A DNA stretch of 64,000 bases from positions 27,978,578 to 28,042,577 of the forward strand of contig OU015533.1 of NCBI GenBank assembly GCA_907165065.1. The letters are read 5' to 3'. The stretch comes from Caprimulgus europaeus. Lineage: Eukaryota > Chordata > Aves > Caprimulgiformes > Caprimulgidae. The position numbers were made by a program, and so were the translations under genes. This document shows, in pieces, positions 1-11,900 of this stretch. Numbering within the stretch: position 1 is the stretch's first letter; every line of letters starts with the position of its first letter. Under the pieces are notes generated by a model. The model ran no database searches. It was not told where the DNA came from and saw only the letters and a program-made list of their open reading frames with translations.

Positions 1-1268
1 GCTTTTGTCTCATTTTATCTCCTTTGAAGAACACAAACCACCTTCATTCTTTTCTTAAGATGCCACCTTTTCCTTTTGCTTTAGACTGTTAGCAGAATCT
101 TCTATAGAAATCTTCCTATGTTTCCTCACAAAACGTTGCTAACAGTTTTCCTCTGTTTCCATGTTACCAGTTGGACCTTGTTGAGGAAAGGGTGGTCTGC
201 TGCCTATGCTACCCTACCTGTAGGGTAGGAAGCTGGAGGGGAGCTCAGATTCTCTTATGTGAGCCTTTCTTCTTGCACTGCTGGTGCCTGTTTTTTTTCC
301 TGTAGTAGAGCAATTGTGAAGTGCCCTAACAAAAATATTTTTGTTTTCATTTTCCTTTTTTTATTGAGTAATCTTTAAGGAGGATAACAGCAGAATATTT
401 TCAGCCCTGTACTTGGACATTCATTGTCAGTGATTCTCAAAGCACCAAAGTTGGTCATTGTAATGCTGTTCAGTGAGGCCTGAGCTGTACAGTCAGTGTC
501 TGTGTGGATTGGAGGGAAATTTCTCAGTCTGAAAGTACTAAATTATCTTTTATATTTAGAATTTCTTTTCTTCTACCAGCTCTTCCAAATAAGAGCTTAT
601 TTTTTGAAAAGGCTGCCCATCAACAGTTTTTTTTTTCTTGTGGGTTTTTAAAGTTACGAAGCATATTACTTGGAAAATGTACTTTTAAAAAAAAGTGTGT
701 GTTCTTTTCTCTCTCCTGTTTCCACAACATTATTCTTTATTGTCATAGCACAAATTCTCTTGGAAATCACTGTAACAGTGTGTGGGTATAAAAGGCTGGA
801 AGAATCTAAAAGCTATTTATAATTTTTATTTGCCACAATTGCCTGCTATAAAATTCTGATCCATATAGCAAGGATTAACTGCATTTCAAAAGGTGACTTA
901 CTTATGACTGGCATGATTGAAGTCCAGAAAGGAGACACATTTATCCTGCTGGCTTGACCTTCGCTTAGATTGCTTTCTCTGTGAAAAGTGATGGCCCTCA
1001 CTGTAACAATGATGATATGTGAATTCTAATACAGTTCTGTGTTTCTTGTTATCCCAATCAAGTACAATATAATACAAATGTGAGTTACTGAAATACATTA
1101 GATAATTTTATGGAACCAGCCGTTCTAAATTAAAAAGCCTTTCAGCAACATCTGTTCGGTAGCTCATGGCAAGTGTGGGTTACCATACCACTAAGCTACC
1201 AGATGTTGATCCTAACATGATGCTTGTTAGAATTCATGAGATGTCTGAGAATAGTCTCAGCAAAGATT

Positions 1269-1286
1269 AAAAAAAAAAAAAAAAAA
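1269..1286 (+). repeat. Poly-A run, 18 bases
   Basis: An uninterrupted run of 18 A. No retroposed body or target duplication was recognised around it, so it is annotated only as a homopolymer. Confidence 0.9.
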
Positions 1287-4068
1287 TTAAAAGTGGCTTA
1301 GCTTTTTTGTTTGTTTTTTTGCTTTAGTTGTGATATTACATTGGACTAATCCTCTGCTACCTCAAAAGTTACAGTGCTCTTTTGATCAAAGAGGAGAAAA
1401 AAAGCTGGCACTTTAAATGTTTGGTTTTTGGAAGGAAAAGGTGGTGGATAATCCAGTATTTTTCAAGGACAGCTGCAACTGAATGCCCTGACTATGTACC
1501 ATGCATGCAGAGTTTAACTAAATACTTGGGGGTTTTGTTAATGCCTGTCAATAATAGGGTAATTGCTTTATAGAAAACTTTTTCTTCATTTGAGCAGTTC
1601 TCCAGGGACTGTAATCTGAGCAGCTGTTTCCTTTAGATTCCCTGTTACCTGTCGAAAGGAAAAGGAGGGCTGCCTAGTAAATGTGTCCACTCCCCACAGC
1701 TTCCTGAGGCAGAGGTGCCTCTGGAACTTGGACCTGCTGGAGACCATGCACAAAACCGCTTTTGAGTGTGTTGCTCCGCTAGAACTGGATTCCTGCCTTG
1801 ATTTCTGGAGAGAATTTGATAGCTGCACAGGCACAAAGCAAATAATGTACCAAAGTAACAGCGGGAGGCATTTGGTTGTGTGAGTCTGTAATAATATAAT
1901 TTGTCTTTACCTGTAACAAAGCTGTGGTTTGGAGAAAACTTGTTCTCACGAGTGTTTTCTCTTCAGTAAACTAGATGGGATCAGAGTTTGGGGGTTTTGT
2001 TACTGCGATCTATGCTGATGAATTGCTAGCAAGTGGAAAAATATATTCAGAGTAGCAAACCTTTACCACACCAGCCAAGAGAGAGTTGTGATATGCGTGA
2101 GGGTGAATCAGTCTTGCAAACAGATATTATTAAATTATAGGGACTTGTGGCTCCAGTTACACTAGCCCATGCAACATTTGAATTGTACAGTTACATTGTT
2201 TGCACTTAGCAAGAGAACAAAATAGAAGACCCAATTTCATAATGTTGTTACTGCTTAGGAAAAAGAAAAGTAGGATCTAATGAGATTTTTTTTTTTAATT
2301 GAAGCAGATCATTGAAGTAGAATTTGGACCTACCACAGGCTGTCCTCCTTATTATCCAGTTAGCCAAATGTTCCCAGTAATTCATGCCAGCTGTTGACAA
2401 TGTAGCAGCTGAGTAAGGAACTGATTCCAAAACTCAGGGGAAGATCTTGATTCACTTAATTACCACAGTCTAACAGTGGCCTGTGATTAGTGCATTCTTC
2501 AAGGTGCATTTGGGTTTTAAACTGTGTAACATTGTTTTCTGAAGGATGGTGAATATTACAGAGAGAAACTGGCTTAACTGAACAGGTTTGGATTTTCCGG
2601 CTCTTATCAAAGTAAATGGAATACACATCCAACTGTGGCTATCGTTCTGTTGCATTTTCAAAAGACAGTTTTTTGATGATGTGTATTTGTTGTATCTTGT
2701 TTTTTAATCCAGGGAAAATGTGTGATCTGAAGGTGCCGTTTATTTTAATAATGATACAAAGATCACTTATTCCCTCTTCTCTTTCTTTATCTCCCCACAC
2801 TGGTAAAATAGACAAAGCTACTTGAATGAGAACAGCTTCTGATGTAACTCACTCTGCGCCATAACCCTATGCTATTCTTTATTCTTGTTATTTTTCATGA
2901 GCCTTCAGGATAGTGGATATGACAGACATAAACAGAGGATTGTGCCTTTTCTGCAATTATCAGAAATAAATATAGCGTTTTTCTTTAAGTTAGAGCACAT
3001 ACTTAATGTAAGTTTTGTATATGCTTTATTTTTTTTTTAAAGATAGCTCTGACTTACCAGTTTCAACTGTAATCACTATTTGTTGTTTCTTGGCGTGTTC
3101 ACTGATCCCTGGATGGAGAGGAAAGGGAATAGACCAACATTTTTACAACAAAAGCTAAAAGAACAATGTATATAATGTAGCAGTTGATCTTTAATCCTGA
3201 GTCTTTTTTCACCCATGTACTATATAGGATAGAAGGAAGCAGGATGAGAGGCAATTGAATTATGCTTTTTTTCTGTTTACCATGTGAGTAACTTTTGTGT
3301 TTCAGTCTTCTGCTAGTTAATTCTTTCCACTACCTTGAACTTCTATGCCTGAAGGAGAACTAATGGTTTGCCTGAAGTGTTGTCCTTTTTGTTTTTAATA
3401 TTCAAAGCTTAATTTCTATTATTTAATTTTTAATTGTTTCTTGCCTTTTTATGTGCAGGAAATAATAGCTGACACTTCAGCCTAGACTTAACCATTTTTG
3501 CATTTGTTTTTGTAGGTCAAACCAGTGATTCTAGTGCTTAATTAACCAGAAGTGGTCAAATAATTTCAGTCACAAAATTATTCCAGCAAGTACCAATTCT
3601 CTGTGGGGTTATCTCTCTTCAAAGGGAGAAGAGTCTGAAATGAAGGGGAAAAAAAAAGTCAATGTACATATATTGTATTTTAATAACACACACCAGATTA
3701 AGTTGTTGAATTGTTCTGCATGATGAAGAGAAGGATATTGTGAATACACATGGCACCTTTCATCTTGAGTAATTTTATAAACTATACAGATTTTTAAAAG
3801 TCCTGCTTTTTCCCAAAAAATTTTGAAATAAAGTGTTTAATTATAGACCCGTAGGTTCTCTTTATCTAGAATCATTGAGAAATGAGTGTAGGTTGTGTCC
3901 ACACAAATGTATCAATTTTTAGAGTGAAAACATTGTGTAGTGCAGCCCCTCAAATGTTCAAATCAGAAGATAGCTACTAGTTCATTATAGCTTAGAGTAC
4001 TAGAAACTATGCATTAAAGTTTGTTGATTGGTTACTGTGCTAGTTATAAAACTCAGTAAGAGACCACT

Positions 4069-4076
4069 GTTTAGAA
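4069..4076. repeat. Left target-site duplication of the hAT element
   Basis: The octamer GTTTAGAA directly abuts the left terminal inverted repeat and is identical to the octamer at 5202-5209. Perfect identity suggests the insertion is not extremely old, although eight bases is a small sample. Confidence 0.92.
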
Positions 4077-4092
4077 CAGGGGTCCTCAAACT
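4077..4092 (+). repeat. hAT left terminal inverted repeat
   Basis: The 16 bases CAGGGGTCCTCAAACT are the exact inverse of 5186-5201. The next base differs between the two ends, which sets the 16-bp limit. Confidence 0.92.
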
Positions 4093-4284
4093 TTTTAACC
4101 AGGGGGCCGGTTCACTGTCCCTCAGACACTGTCGGGGGCCAGGCTATAGTTTGGAAAAAAATGAATGAATTCCTGTGCACACTGCACATATTTTATTTGT
4201 AGTAGTGCACAAAAAACAGGAAAAAGAATGCAATATTTAAAATGAAGAACAATTGTAATCAACAAAAACAAATAATATTTCAAT

Positions 4285-4890
4285 GTGAACTATGGGCCTG
4301 CTTTTGGCTAATGAGATGGTCAGTGTTAGGTTCCATATTTGTCACTGCCAGTCACAGCAAGTGATGCAAATGTTCATCAGTGAGTCTGGATCTGATTGGA
4401 GATTTCAGATGTTTCATTTGGGAAAAAGTCTGCTCACAGACATAGGTGCTGCCAGAGATGGTTGCAATTTTGAGTGTATGGTTCCTGAGATTATGATATG
4501 TCTCTGAGGGGAGAGATGTCTAGAAATTAGTAAGGCTGCTTGATTTGAATGCATCTTTCAGCGAGTCACAAGTCTGTAGTTCGGCCAATTCCATTTGGTA
4601 AATCGGATCAACAGTTTCAATGTCAACAGAAAATGGGTTCCAGAAAAGCTGTGTGTCCTGTTCATGGAGACGAAGCTCTTTAAATCTAATTTGAAACTCC
4701 TTTTTGGTTAATAAGCAGGTCTAATTTGACTTGAAATGCTTTCACATATGAATACATATCACAGACGAGCTTTCCCTTTCCTTGAAGATGGACATTGAAA
4801 TTGTTGAGTAGCTCTGTTACATCTGTCAGAAACGCAAGGTGCCATTTCCATTCTGCATCTTTGAGCTCTGGTACTTGTCCTGCCTGGGAG
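4285..4890 (-). pseudogene. Broken hAT transposase remnant (C-terminal part)
   Basis: Read on the minus strand, three open stretches in different frames are separated by stops and frameshifts. The first, about 4890-4690, contains EWKWHLAFLTDVTELLN and HLQGKGK. The second, about 4670-4535, contains NPFSVDIETVDPIYQMEL. The third, about 4500-4290, contains TFSQMKHLKSPIRSRLTDEH. These match the C-terminal dimerisation region of Charlie-type hAT transposases, whose relatives include host-domesticated ZBED and GTF2IRD2-type proteins. The N-terminal zinc finger and most of the catalytic core are absent. There are at least three inactivating breaks, so no functional protein is expected. Family assignment rests on remembered motif patterns rather than on a search. 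Confidence 0.8.
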
Positions 4891-5185
4891 CTGGAGGAAG
4901 GGAGGGAGAGACGGGGGAGTCACCCACCTCGCTGATGCTGCCGCCCCCCTCCTCAGCCCGGCTGGCGATTCGCCCGAGTTGGCTGGACCTGGCAGTCCAG
5001 CGGCTGCCGACTGAGCTTGCCCAGCAGAGGAGATGCCCGCGCCTCTCGCCCTCCGCAGGGGGGCCGGTCGAGGATGAGGCACTGGTTCCCCCCCCCAGTC
5101 CCCGGCGGGCAGCGGCGGGGAGTTCTGTAAATACCAGCGGGCCAGATTGAGGACCCTGGGGGATTGTATCCAGCCCACGGGCCAT
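4880..5185. other. CpG-rich subterminal segment of the hAT element
   Basis: About 300 bases that are strikingly GC- and CpG-rich compared with the AT-rich intron around them. They lie between the transposase remnant and the right inverted repeat. Because the transposase reads leftward on the minus strand, this is the element's own 5' end, where a promoter and untranslated leader would be. Long open frames here on both strands (up to 188 codons on the minus strand) reflect the scarcity of AT-rich stop codons and are not taken as genes. Confidence 0.7.
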
Positions 5186-5201
5186 AGTTTGAGGACCCCT
5201 G
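5186..5201 (-). repeat. hAT right terminal inverted repeat
   Basis: AGTTTGAGGACCCCTG is the exact reverse complement of the left end at 4077-4092, and it is followed immediately by the duplicated octamer. Confidence 0.92.
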
Positions 5202-5209
5202 GTTTAGAA
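5202..5209. repeat. Right target-site duplication of the hAT element
   Basis: GTTTAGAA is identical to 4069-4076 and confirms the right boundary of the insertion. Confidence 0.92.
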
Positions 5210-5463
5210 GGAACGTGGCAATCTTTCCTGTCACAGTGAACAGAAGGTGTGGCAAAATGTATCCCTTTATTTATCCCAGCTTTCGGTAGGGGAAAAGAAG
5301 GGAATAAGTTACTTGAATAGTTCATGTATCTTTAAAAAATGGTTGTTTTGTTTAATTTAAACTAGCTCTAACAATTTTGTAATGGCAGAATAAGCTCTTG
5401 TATGCTGTGAAGGTGCCAGTACAGCTACCAACACAGCAAACATGTTTACCATGCTTTTCTTTG

Positions 5464-5520
5464 TGTGGTGGTTTGGGTGGACTCACCCAAAATTATCTCT
5501 ATCCTAGCAAAACCAGGACA
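5464..5520 (-). mobile_element. Possible 57-bp avian LTR-end remnant
   Basis: The segment begins TGTGGTGGTTT and ends AAAACCAGGACA, so it has the TG...CA ends of LTRs. Read on the minus strand, it starts TGTCCTGGTTTTGCTAGGAT, close to a start common in avian endogenous retroviral LTRs as I remember them. The flanking pentamers CTTTG (5459-5463) and CTATG (5521-5525) differ at one base, which would suit a 5-bp target duplication. It is far too short for a whole LTR, so it would be a heavily deleted solo LTR. It carries no coding sequence. This call is tentative. Confidence 0.3.
5472..5491. repeat. Perfect 8-bp inverted repeat with 4-base loop
   Basis: TTTGGGTG and CACCCAAA flank the loop GACT, so the segment can form a short hairpin. 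It sits inside the LTR-end-like segment. Confidence 0.8.
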
Positions 5521-8500
5521 CTATGATAGTCAGCCTTTTTGAGACTGCAGAGACCTTATTGCATCTGGTCTACTGTTGCTTTCTCTGTCAAGCCCGTCAA
5601 AGTGTTACGATCTAGCAGTGATTTGTCTTTCAGATTGTACTCTTCCTATTTTCCAGCAAATATGACCCTTAAAAGAGTGGTCTGAAAGCTCTGGTCAAAA
5701 CACTCATTGCCTGAAAGAACCTCTGATGGTGCTCTGCCTTCTGGTAAAGAAAAAGTTAAGAGTGGAGACAAGTAAGGAGAGAAAAGCATAATGTTTCGTA
5801 CCATGAGATGCTGTATTTGCTTATAGGATTACTGCCCAAAACTCTGAAGTTGAGGAACCCCACCTCAGAGAACTGGGAAATGAAAACTGTTTACTTGATA
5901 GCATCAGTCTCAGCTCTTGTGTTGCCCAAAATTGTTTGGCAGCCCACTTTAATCTATGAAATCAGAAGTAAGTATACATCAGAATAGAGTCACATAAAAT
6001 CTGACTCTTAACAGAAATTGTCTTGTATTTTAGATGCCTTTATCCGGATTTACAGTGTATGCATTTAATAAAACCAAAGGATTTTGGCAGTTCTTAAATC
6101 TTACTGGCAACTGTAGTACCTTGCCGTTTACAAGGATCACCAGATTTATTCCATATACCATATGAAAATTTTTAAAAGTCCATCTGCATTAGAATCCCTG
6201 AAAAAGTTTTCCTAGGCTGACTTAGTGTAAAATGTGTGCATGTGGTGTTTGAAGTAGACATAAGAGCTATACACCGCTTACTCCTTTTTTTTTTAACCAT
6301 TCCTTTAAAGCAGTATCTAATAAATCAAGTAGAGTTGGATTTGTACATCAGTGTTGTGACTTGTTTGCCCAGAATATATTTTGAAAGCATACAGTAACAG
6401 CAATCCGAAATTCACCTTGAAAAATACTACCATCTTCATGAGTGATATGATTATAGGATCCAAGTGGCAAAGTATATTAACTGCATAGGGCTCCAGCTCA
6501 GCAGGGTAATTAAGCACGTGGCTAACACCATACCCGGGATGAAAATGGGTGTTTTCACAGTGGGGCATACCTTGATTTGAGGACCAAAGTAGTTAATTTT
6601 TCTCCATTTCCTACAGTTATGTAACTTAAGAGTTTAAGTGAGACTGCATTTTTTTAAGTTGGAGAGCTGAATTACAAAACTCTTTTGCAAGGACAAACAG
6701 TTTCCTTGGGTAAAACTTACTATGGGATCTCCAATAGGCATGTCAAGCAAACTGGAGAATCTCCGTTTTTGAAGCATCCTGTGATACCCGATGGTAAACT
6801 CTGCAATGTAATGTATCTGTCTTGGGTGAGGAGCTGAATCTAGTTTTGTCAGTTTGCAAAGCTATAATTCCAGGGAGTTTACATAGTTCAAACCAGAACC
6901 ATTCTATCTAATATGACAAATTTTTAGTGTACTGTAAAAAGTATCCAAGTACAGTATAATATATCTCTATGGATTTGCTGTTGGCTTTTTTGTCTTAGCA
7001 GGGTGTGCCATTAGTGACCATTTAGTTTTTATTGCAGTATGGCATAGAGCTTATTTTAAAGAAGCTAATATGAAAGAATCTGTCAGAAATGCTAAAGATG
7101 AATACATGCAGAAATGACTTCAGTTATTTACTAGATTGGGACAAGATTACAGCAGTGTATTACCTTTGAGTATTATTTTCAAGAGCGTTACTGTATACCT
7201 ATTGCAGAATACAGTGTAGATTTTACAGTGAGTGAATGAGCTGTCAGCAAAGTATTTCTTAATTGTGGCTAAGCTCTTGGAAAGAACACAGAGAACAGTG
7301 CCAATAAGGACGTGTCTTCTTTTCAAGCTTTTCTGCCAGTAATAATTATGTGGTGCCTCATAATGCTGCTCTTTAACTTTTACAGGTTTTTGCAGAAAAT
7401 AATTGCAAAAGTATGTAAATATCTTATTTCCTTCATAAGCCTTTGAAAATAACCCTCCTGGGTCTCTTGCCTTTTGCTCTCGGCTCTGAATGGCACTCCA
7501 GGGAGTTGGCATCTCTTATCAGAAATGAGCAGCCAGGCGAGAGGCAGCCAGCATATTGAGAAACCATAATAGTGTGTTGGTCAAGGGCATCAGACAGGTA
7601 CTGAAAGGTCACTTGTTGTGTTAAACAAATTTCCTTCCTGACTTAAGTGGGAGCAGATTTTTTTTGTAAGCTTCTCTTTTGGCAAAAGAACAATAGGGAT
7701 AAATAAGGCAACCTTTCCAGTGAGAGATATGCATTAGATTATCATAAATCCACAGATCAAAAGTGCTGTGGTCAATGAGAACAGGCATTGTAAGATTAAA
7801 TAAAAGGACTAATTGAAAGTGATGTCCCATGGTAGACAGAGGATTGACACAATATTGAGTAGATTTAAGCACAGAATAAGTAGAAAGGGGAAGAATACAA
7901 TGCATGGTACTTTTTTTCAAAGGTTATAATTCTGTTTGTACTGGTGACTTAGCAGTTTTTGTGTGTTTTGGGAATAAGAGAAGGCTAAAAGTATATTCTA
8001 TCCATTCTTTAAAATACTGAGAATCTGTTGGTGAAACTTAATTATACATAAGTAAAATTTTAGGTTGTTTTAAGAAGTTTTTATTATAGCCTTCTAATTA
8101 AGAAATCAGAGACCTGAGGTATAGATGTGCTTCTAAAAATTAAATAAATTCATTGGCAGAACATCAATTAATCAAATGTTTCATGAGACTCTTAGATAAA
8201 AGTTTTCAATCTGTGTTGCTGAATGTATTTAGTACACATTATTAGGGCTTTCTGCTCTCAAATCGAGCAAACTCTATTCTCTAACCTTCATATAAACTCT
8301 TCTGAACTTTTCTGCCAGATTTGTGGTGATTCAATAAATGTCAGAATTGATTTTACTGAAGTTCCATGCAGGTATCTCAGTAGATTAAAACATTCCTGTC
8401 CTGATTTCTCTCATGAGGGATTGTACCTGTTCGGTTGTTTGCTCCATTCTGTTTAATGGCTGAGTCTGGACAATGAGCAGAAAGATCGCCTCTTAGACTT

Positions 8501-8860
8501 CTGTCTGCTGCATTCTGATCCAGGAGAAACTGCCTGGAGAAAGAGAGAAGGTCATGGTCTGCCCCAGGCAGCTCAGAAAGCTGAGAAACTATCTAGTGCA
8601 GGGTGGTACAACCAGTTAGGAGGGAACTTTGGAGCAGGAGCTGAATCTGGCAGACTCCTATAAACAGTAGGGAACAAATATCACCAGCTGCAGAGGGTAC
8701 TGGGAAGAGAGATGTCCAGGGACTGTTTAGAGCTTGTTCCAGCTGAAGAAACCATTGAAAGTTGATAGGCTAAGATTTAGGAAAGCCAAAGGAAGGACCT
8801 GTCCAACATGGACAAAGTGAGCAGTGGAGATAGATTTTTCAAGTTCTCTTTTGGATGCGT

Positions 8861-8950
8861 TTGATTTGGGGTTTTTGCATTGGTTGTGGGGTTTTTTTTG
8901 TTTGGTTGGGTTTTTTTAGGAGGTGGGTTTTTGGATGGTGTTTTGTTTTT
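8861..8950 (+). repeat. G/T-rich low-complexity tract
   Basis: Runs of T broken by GG, GGG and GGGG, with almost no A or C. The G runs are too widely spaced for a standard four-run quadruplex. Similar tracts recur at 38441-38570 and 57386-57446. Confidence 0.75.
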
Positions 8951-11900
8951 ACTTTAACCTATTTTGCTCTTAAGTATTTTTATTAATATTTTATTAATAC
9001 TTAAGTGTTTAAAATTGCTTTTTCTGTCTTCAGTGCATACATCTTAAAGGAAAAGCACAGGCCAGGCTATCTCAAAGCTGTAGTCGTCTTGAGGCCTCAT
9101 CACTTGCTATCTGGACTTTGATTTATGTGAAGATTCCTCGTTTATCGTAGTATCTTTGAGTTACTTACCTATGTCTGCAGTATGGAAGAACTTCAGTGAT
9201 ATTCTGTCATGTAATTCCTGAAGTGCTGAGGTGTGATAGGTTTGTCATGGAAAATACACGACGTGATTGTTGACTGGGCGATTTATAATGTTAAACTGTA
9301 AGTTTTTCTTGAGCTAGAAACTTTTGTGTTGCAGCTCGTTTCATTCATTCTGTGTTTGAATACATTCAGATTCTAGGACGATCTTGAGGCAAGAAGTATT
9401 TCCAAGAGAATTTAAGGTTTACTTGGAGAGGACTTCTTTTACCATAGCGTAATTCAACTGATGGTGGATGCTCTGTTGGAAAGTATTGATGTCTTGGGAT
9501 ACTGTTTTAGCAGAGTTAGGGAAATAGAGGCATGGGAATTCAGCTCTGTGAGTCACTATCAGCATTTAATATTCATACGTGTGTATTCTAGGAAGTGACC
9601 ATCACTCATTAAATTAGTTGCCCAAATGAAGCAGTTAATTGATGAGCTGTTAACATAAGGATGGCTGGAGCTCTTTTTGGTCATCAGTACAAAGACATTA
9701 TTTGGGAAGAGCACTATCATCAGGATAATAATTTTAAATCAGTTTAGACAGTGTAGGATGAAATCAAGCCTCTAGGTTCTGTTCATCCCTTTCTTTTTCA
9801 CCTCTCTTTTTCTGTCTTTCTAACACTTCTCATGTTCTCCCACAAAGAAAAGTTTTCAGTCTTGCATTTGCACCAAAAAGTCATGTTGTTACAGACTTGA
9901 CTATCAGGCATTTGCTATCAGATGCCATACAATGAGTAGCAAATTAAAATTTTAGGGGAATAAAGACAGAGTTTACTTGATCTTTCTAAGGAAAGCAGAG
10001 GAAACAAAATACTGTCAAAAATTTCCTGTGCTTGTCTGATGTCCTTCTGAAGACATCTTAATATTTGATAGATAATGCATCCAGGCATATGGAGAGTGAT
10101 CTGACAGGTTACTTACTGAGAGCTAATGCATGGCCTAGTTATATTAAAGGTAGTTGGGAAGTATTACAGAATATTGAACAGCTCTGTTACTTTTTTAATT
10201 ACTATGCTTTTAGCAATTTATTTGTATCAGAATCTAAAATTGGACTGAGTTATACTGGAAAACCATGTGTAATATCATTATCTTAGTAAGTTTATAGTAG
10301 GAGAGTTCCAGTGACTACCTAGTCAGTCTTTATTCCCAGGATACTGAGGGCAAAGGTTTCCTTTAAGACTTACCATTTCTTTGCCTGCTATTTAAGTGAG
10401 ATATTTCTGATATAAAAAAAATCTTCTGCAAAGAAAAAGGGGAAAAATGCTACTTCAAAGTGTTTTGAAGACTATTATTATGTCCCCTTTAGGCTTCCCG
10501 CCCCAAGGTTAAACAAGATTTTTAGATTTGTGTCCTCTAGAATCCCTGCAGCTTGTTCCTTGAAGCCTAGAGCAGAGCACAGTGCTGCTACGGAGCCTGT
10601 GCGTGTGCTGCAGAGAAGGGGATGGTGTTCTGCCTCCTACAGCCACCACTGCTCCCAGCACTGCTGAGGCCTTCAGCACAGCCATGGCAGCTACAGCCTT
10701 GTCGTCGTTGTCACTGTTGGGTCAGCAACAAGAGTGATAGTACAAATGAGGATGCTACTGATTAGAGCGCTTGACTCAAATTCAAGCAGATTTAAGTGTG
10801 GTTTATTTTCATGTATTGGCTTGAGGAACATGTGTAGATTGTGTTGTCTTTGGGTTTTTACAAGTTTGTTAACAAATACTTGAACTCCTTAGCCTAAAAT
10901 TGATATACTTCTTGGAGCTTAAAGTAAAACAGATAAGATGCTCCTGAGAAGGGAACTAATACAAAAATATATATTGTTTTCTTGACAAATATAGTATACC
11001 ACCTTTTTCTTGTAAGTTTTTTTTGCAGAATAATAGCCTTTGTGCCAGGCCTTGCCTTCAGACATCCTCATTACAAACTGATCTGAATATGACCAAATTC
11101 AGTTTTATATGAAGTCCAAGTTCATCTTGATGTAAAATTATAAAACAATTTGTGACTGCTCTGGTGAAGGGAGGCATGGACACTGTGAGCTTTTCTGTCC
11201 TGTGATAACAATGCCCCTCACTGCTCTCCTTGTGGTATTGGGAAAGACAAAACCACATGATTGACGTGCAGAAGGGGCAGGAGTCTGGTGCAGGTGTTAC
11301 GGATTAAAGTGGAAGAACAGCAGCAGTGCATAGGAACTGCTTGCATAGGGGACCAAGAAAGTAATAGAAAATACTGTCCTGAAGGGCTGCAGGAGTCATC
11401 ACATTTCTGGGACCTTGGGAAAAATTTATTTTGTCCAACTCTGGACAGAATATGCCATTCTATGATTTGAGTGTAGTTTTGATCTAAGAGTCCTGAATTG
11501 TTTGATGTAGATTTTGAAAAACAAAAGATTGGGCAGAAGATCTTTTCTCTAGAACCTTGAGAAAGTTAAATGCAAAATGCTTATGTTAGAAGGCCAGTAA
11601 TAATGAAGTTTTTTCCTTACACTGATTCTACTGAAGGAAGTCAGAGCATCTATCATGCTACCATCTATCATTCTGTATTGTTCACAGTAGCAGGTATGAA
11701 TTTGTTGGTTTTTGGGGGGCTACTTTCAGGATGTCGCTATATCCACAGCTAAGAAATAAAAGTGACAGATTTGTAACTGATAATTGTCTACTTCTGGTGA
11801 ACAAAGACAAAAGCACAAGTGAGTAACACAGGTACTGGAGATGAGTGCTGGCACTGAGACAATTGTCAGTGCTGGTGCTATGTCATTTTTACATTTGGCA

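Larger units (their letters stand above)
4077..5201 (-). mobile_element. Non-autonomous hAT (Charlie-like) DNA transposon, 1125 bp
   Basis: The element starts CAGGGGTCCTCAAACT (4077-4092) and ends with the exact reverse complement (5186-5201), giving 16-bp perfect terminal inverted repeats. It is flanked on both sides by the identical octamer GTTTAGAA (4069-4076 and 5202-5209). An 8-bp duplication and CAG...CTG ends are the signature of the hAT superfamily, and the ends resemble Charlie-type elements. The minus-strand interior, from about 4890 down to 4285, encodes decayed pieces of a hAT transposase C-terminus. At 1.1 kb it is far shorter than an autonomous copy (usually about 2.5-3 kb), so it looks like an internally deleted derivative. 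It lies antisense to PARD3B inside an intron. Superfamily assignment is firm; the subfamily is not. Confidence 0.93.

Noticed and set aside
4759..5325. 188-codon minus-strand open frame over the right end of the hAT element
   Set aside because: It runs across the GC-rich transposon end, the inverted repeat and flanking intron, in a frame different from the transposase motifs. Its length is explained by the low AT content, hence few stop codons.
7147..7512. 121-codon minus-strand open frame
   Set aside because: Length is within the chance expectation for this base composition. There is no recognised motif and no convincing pair of splice sites around it.
10540..10740. GC-richer patch that shares a 'ctgcctcctRYAGC' word with about 30040-30055
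   Set aside because: The shared segment is too short and broken to support a repeat family.
11260..11475. Possible CR1 3' end, from CCATTCTATGATT at about 11455
   Set aside because: Only about a dozen bases match the CR1 terminal repeat, and the preceding sequence does not follow a CR1 3' end that I can recall.
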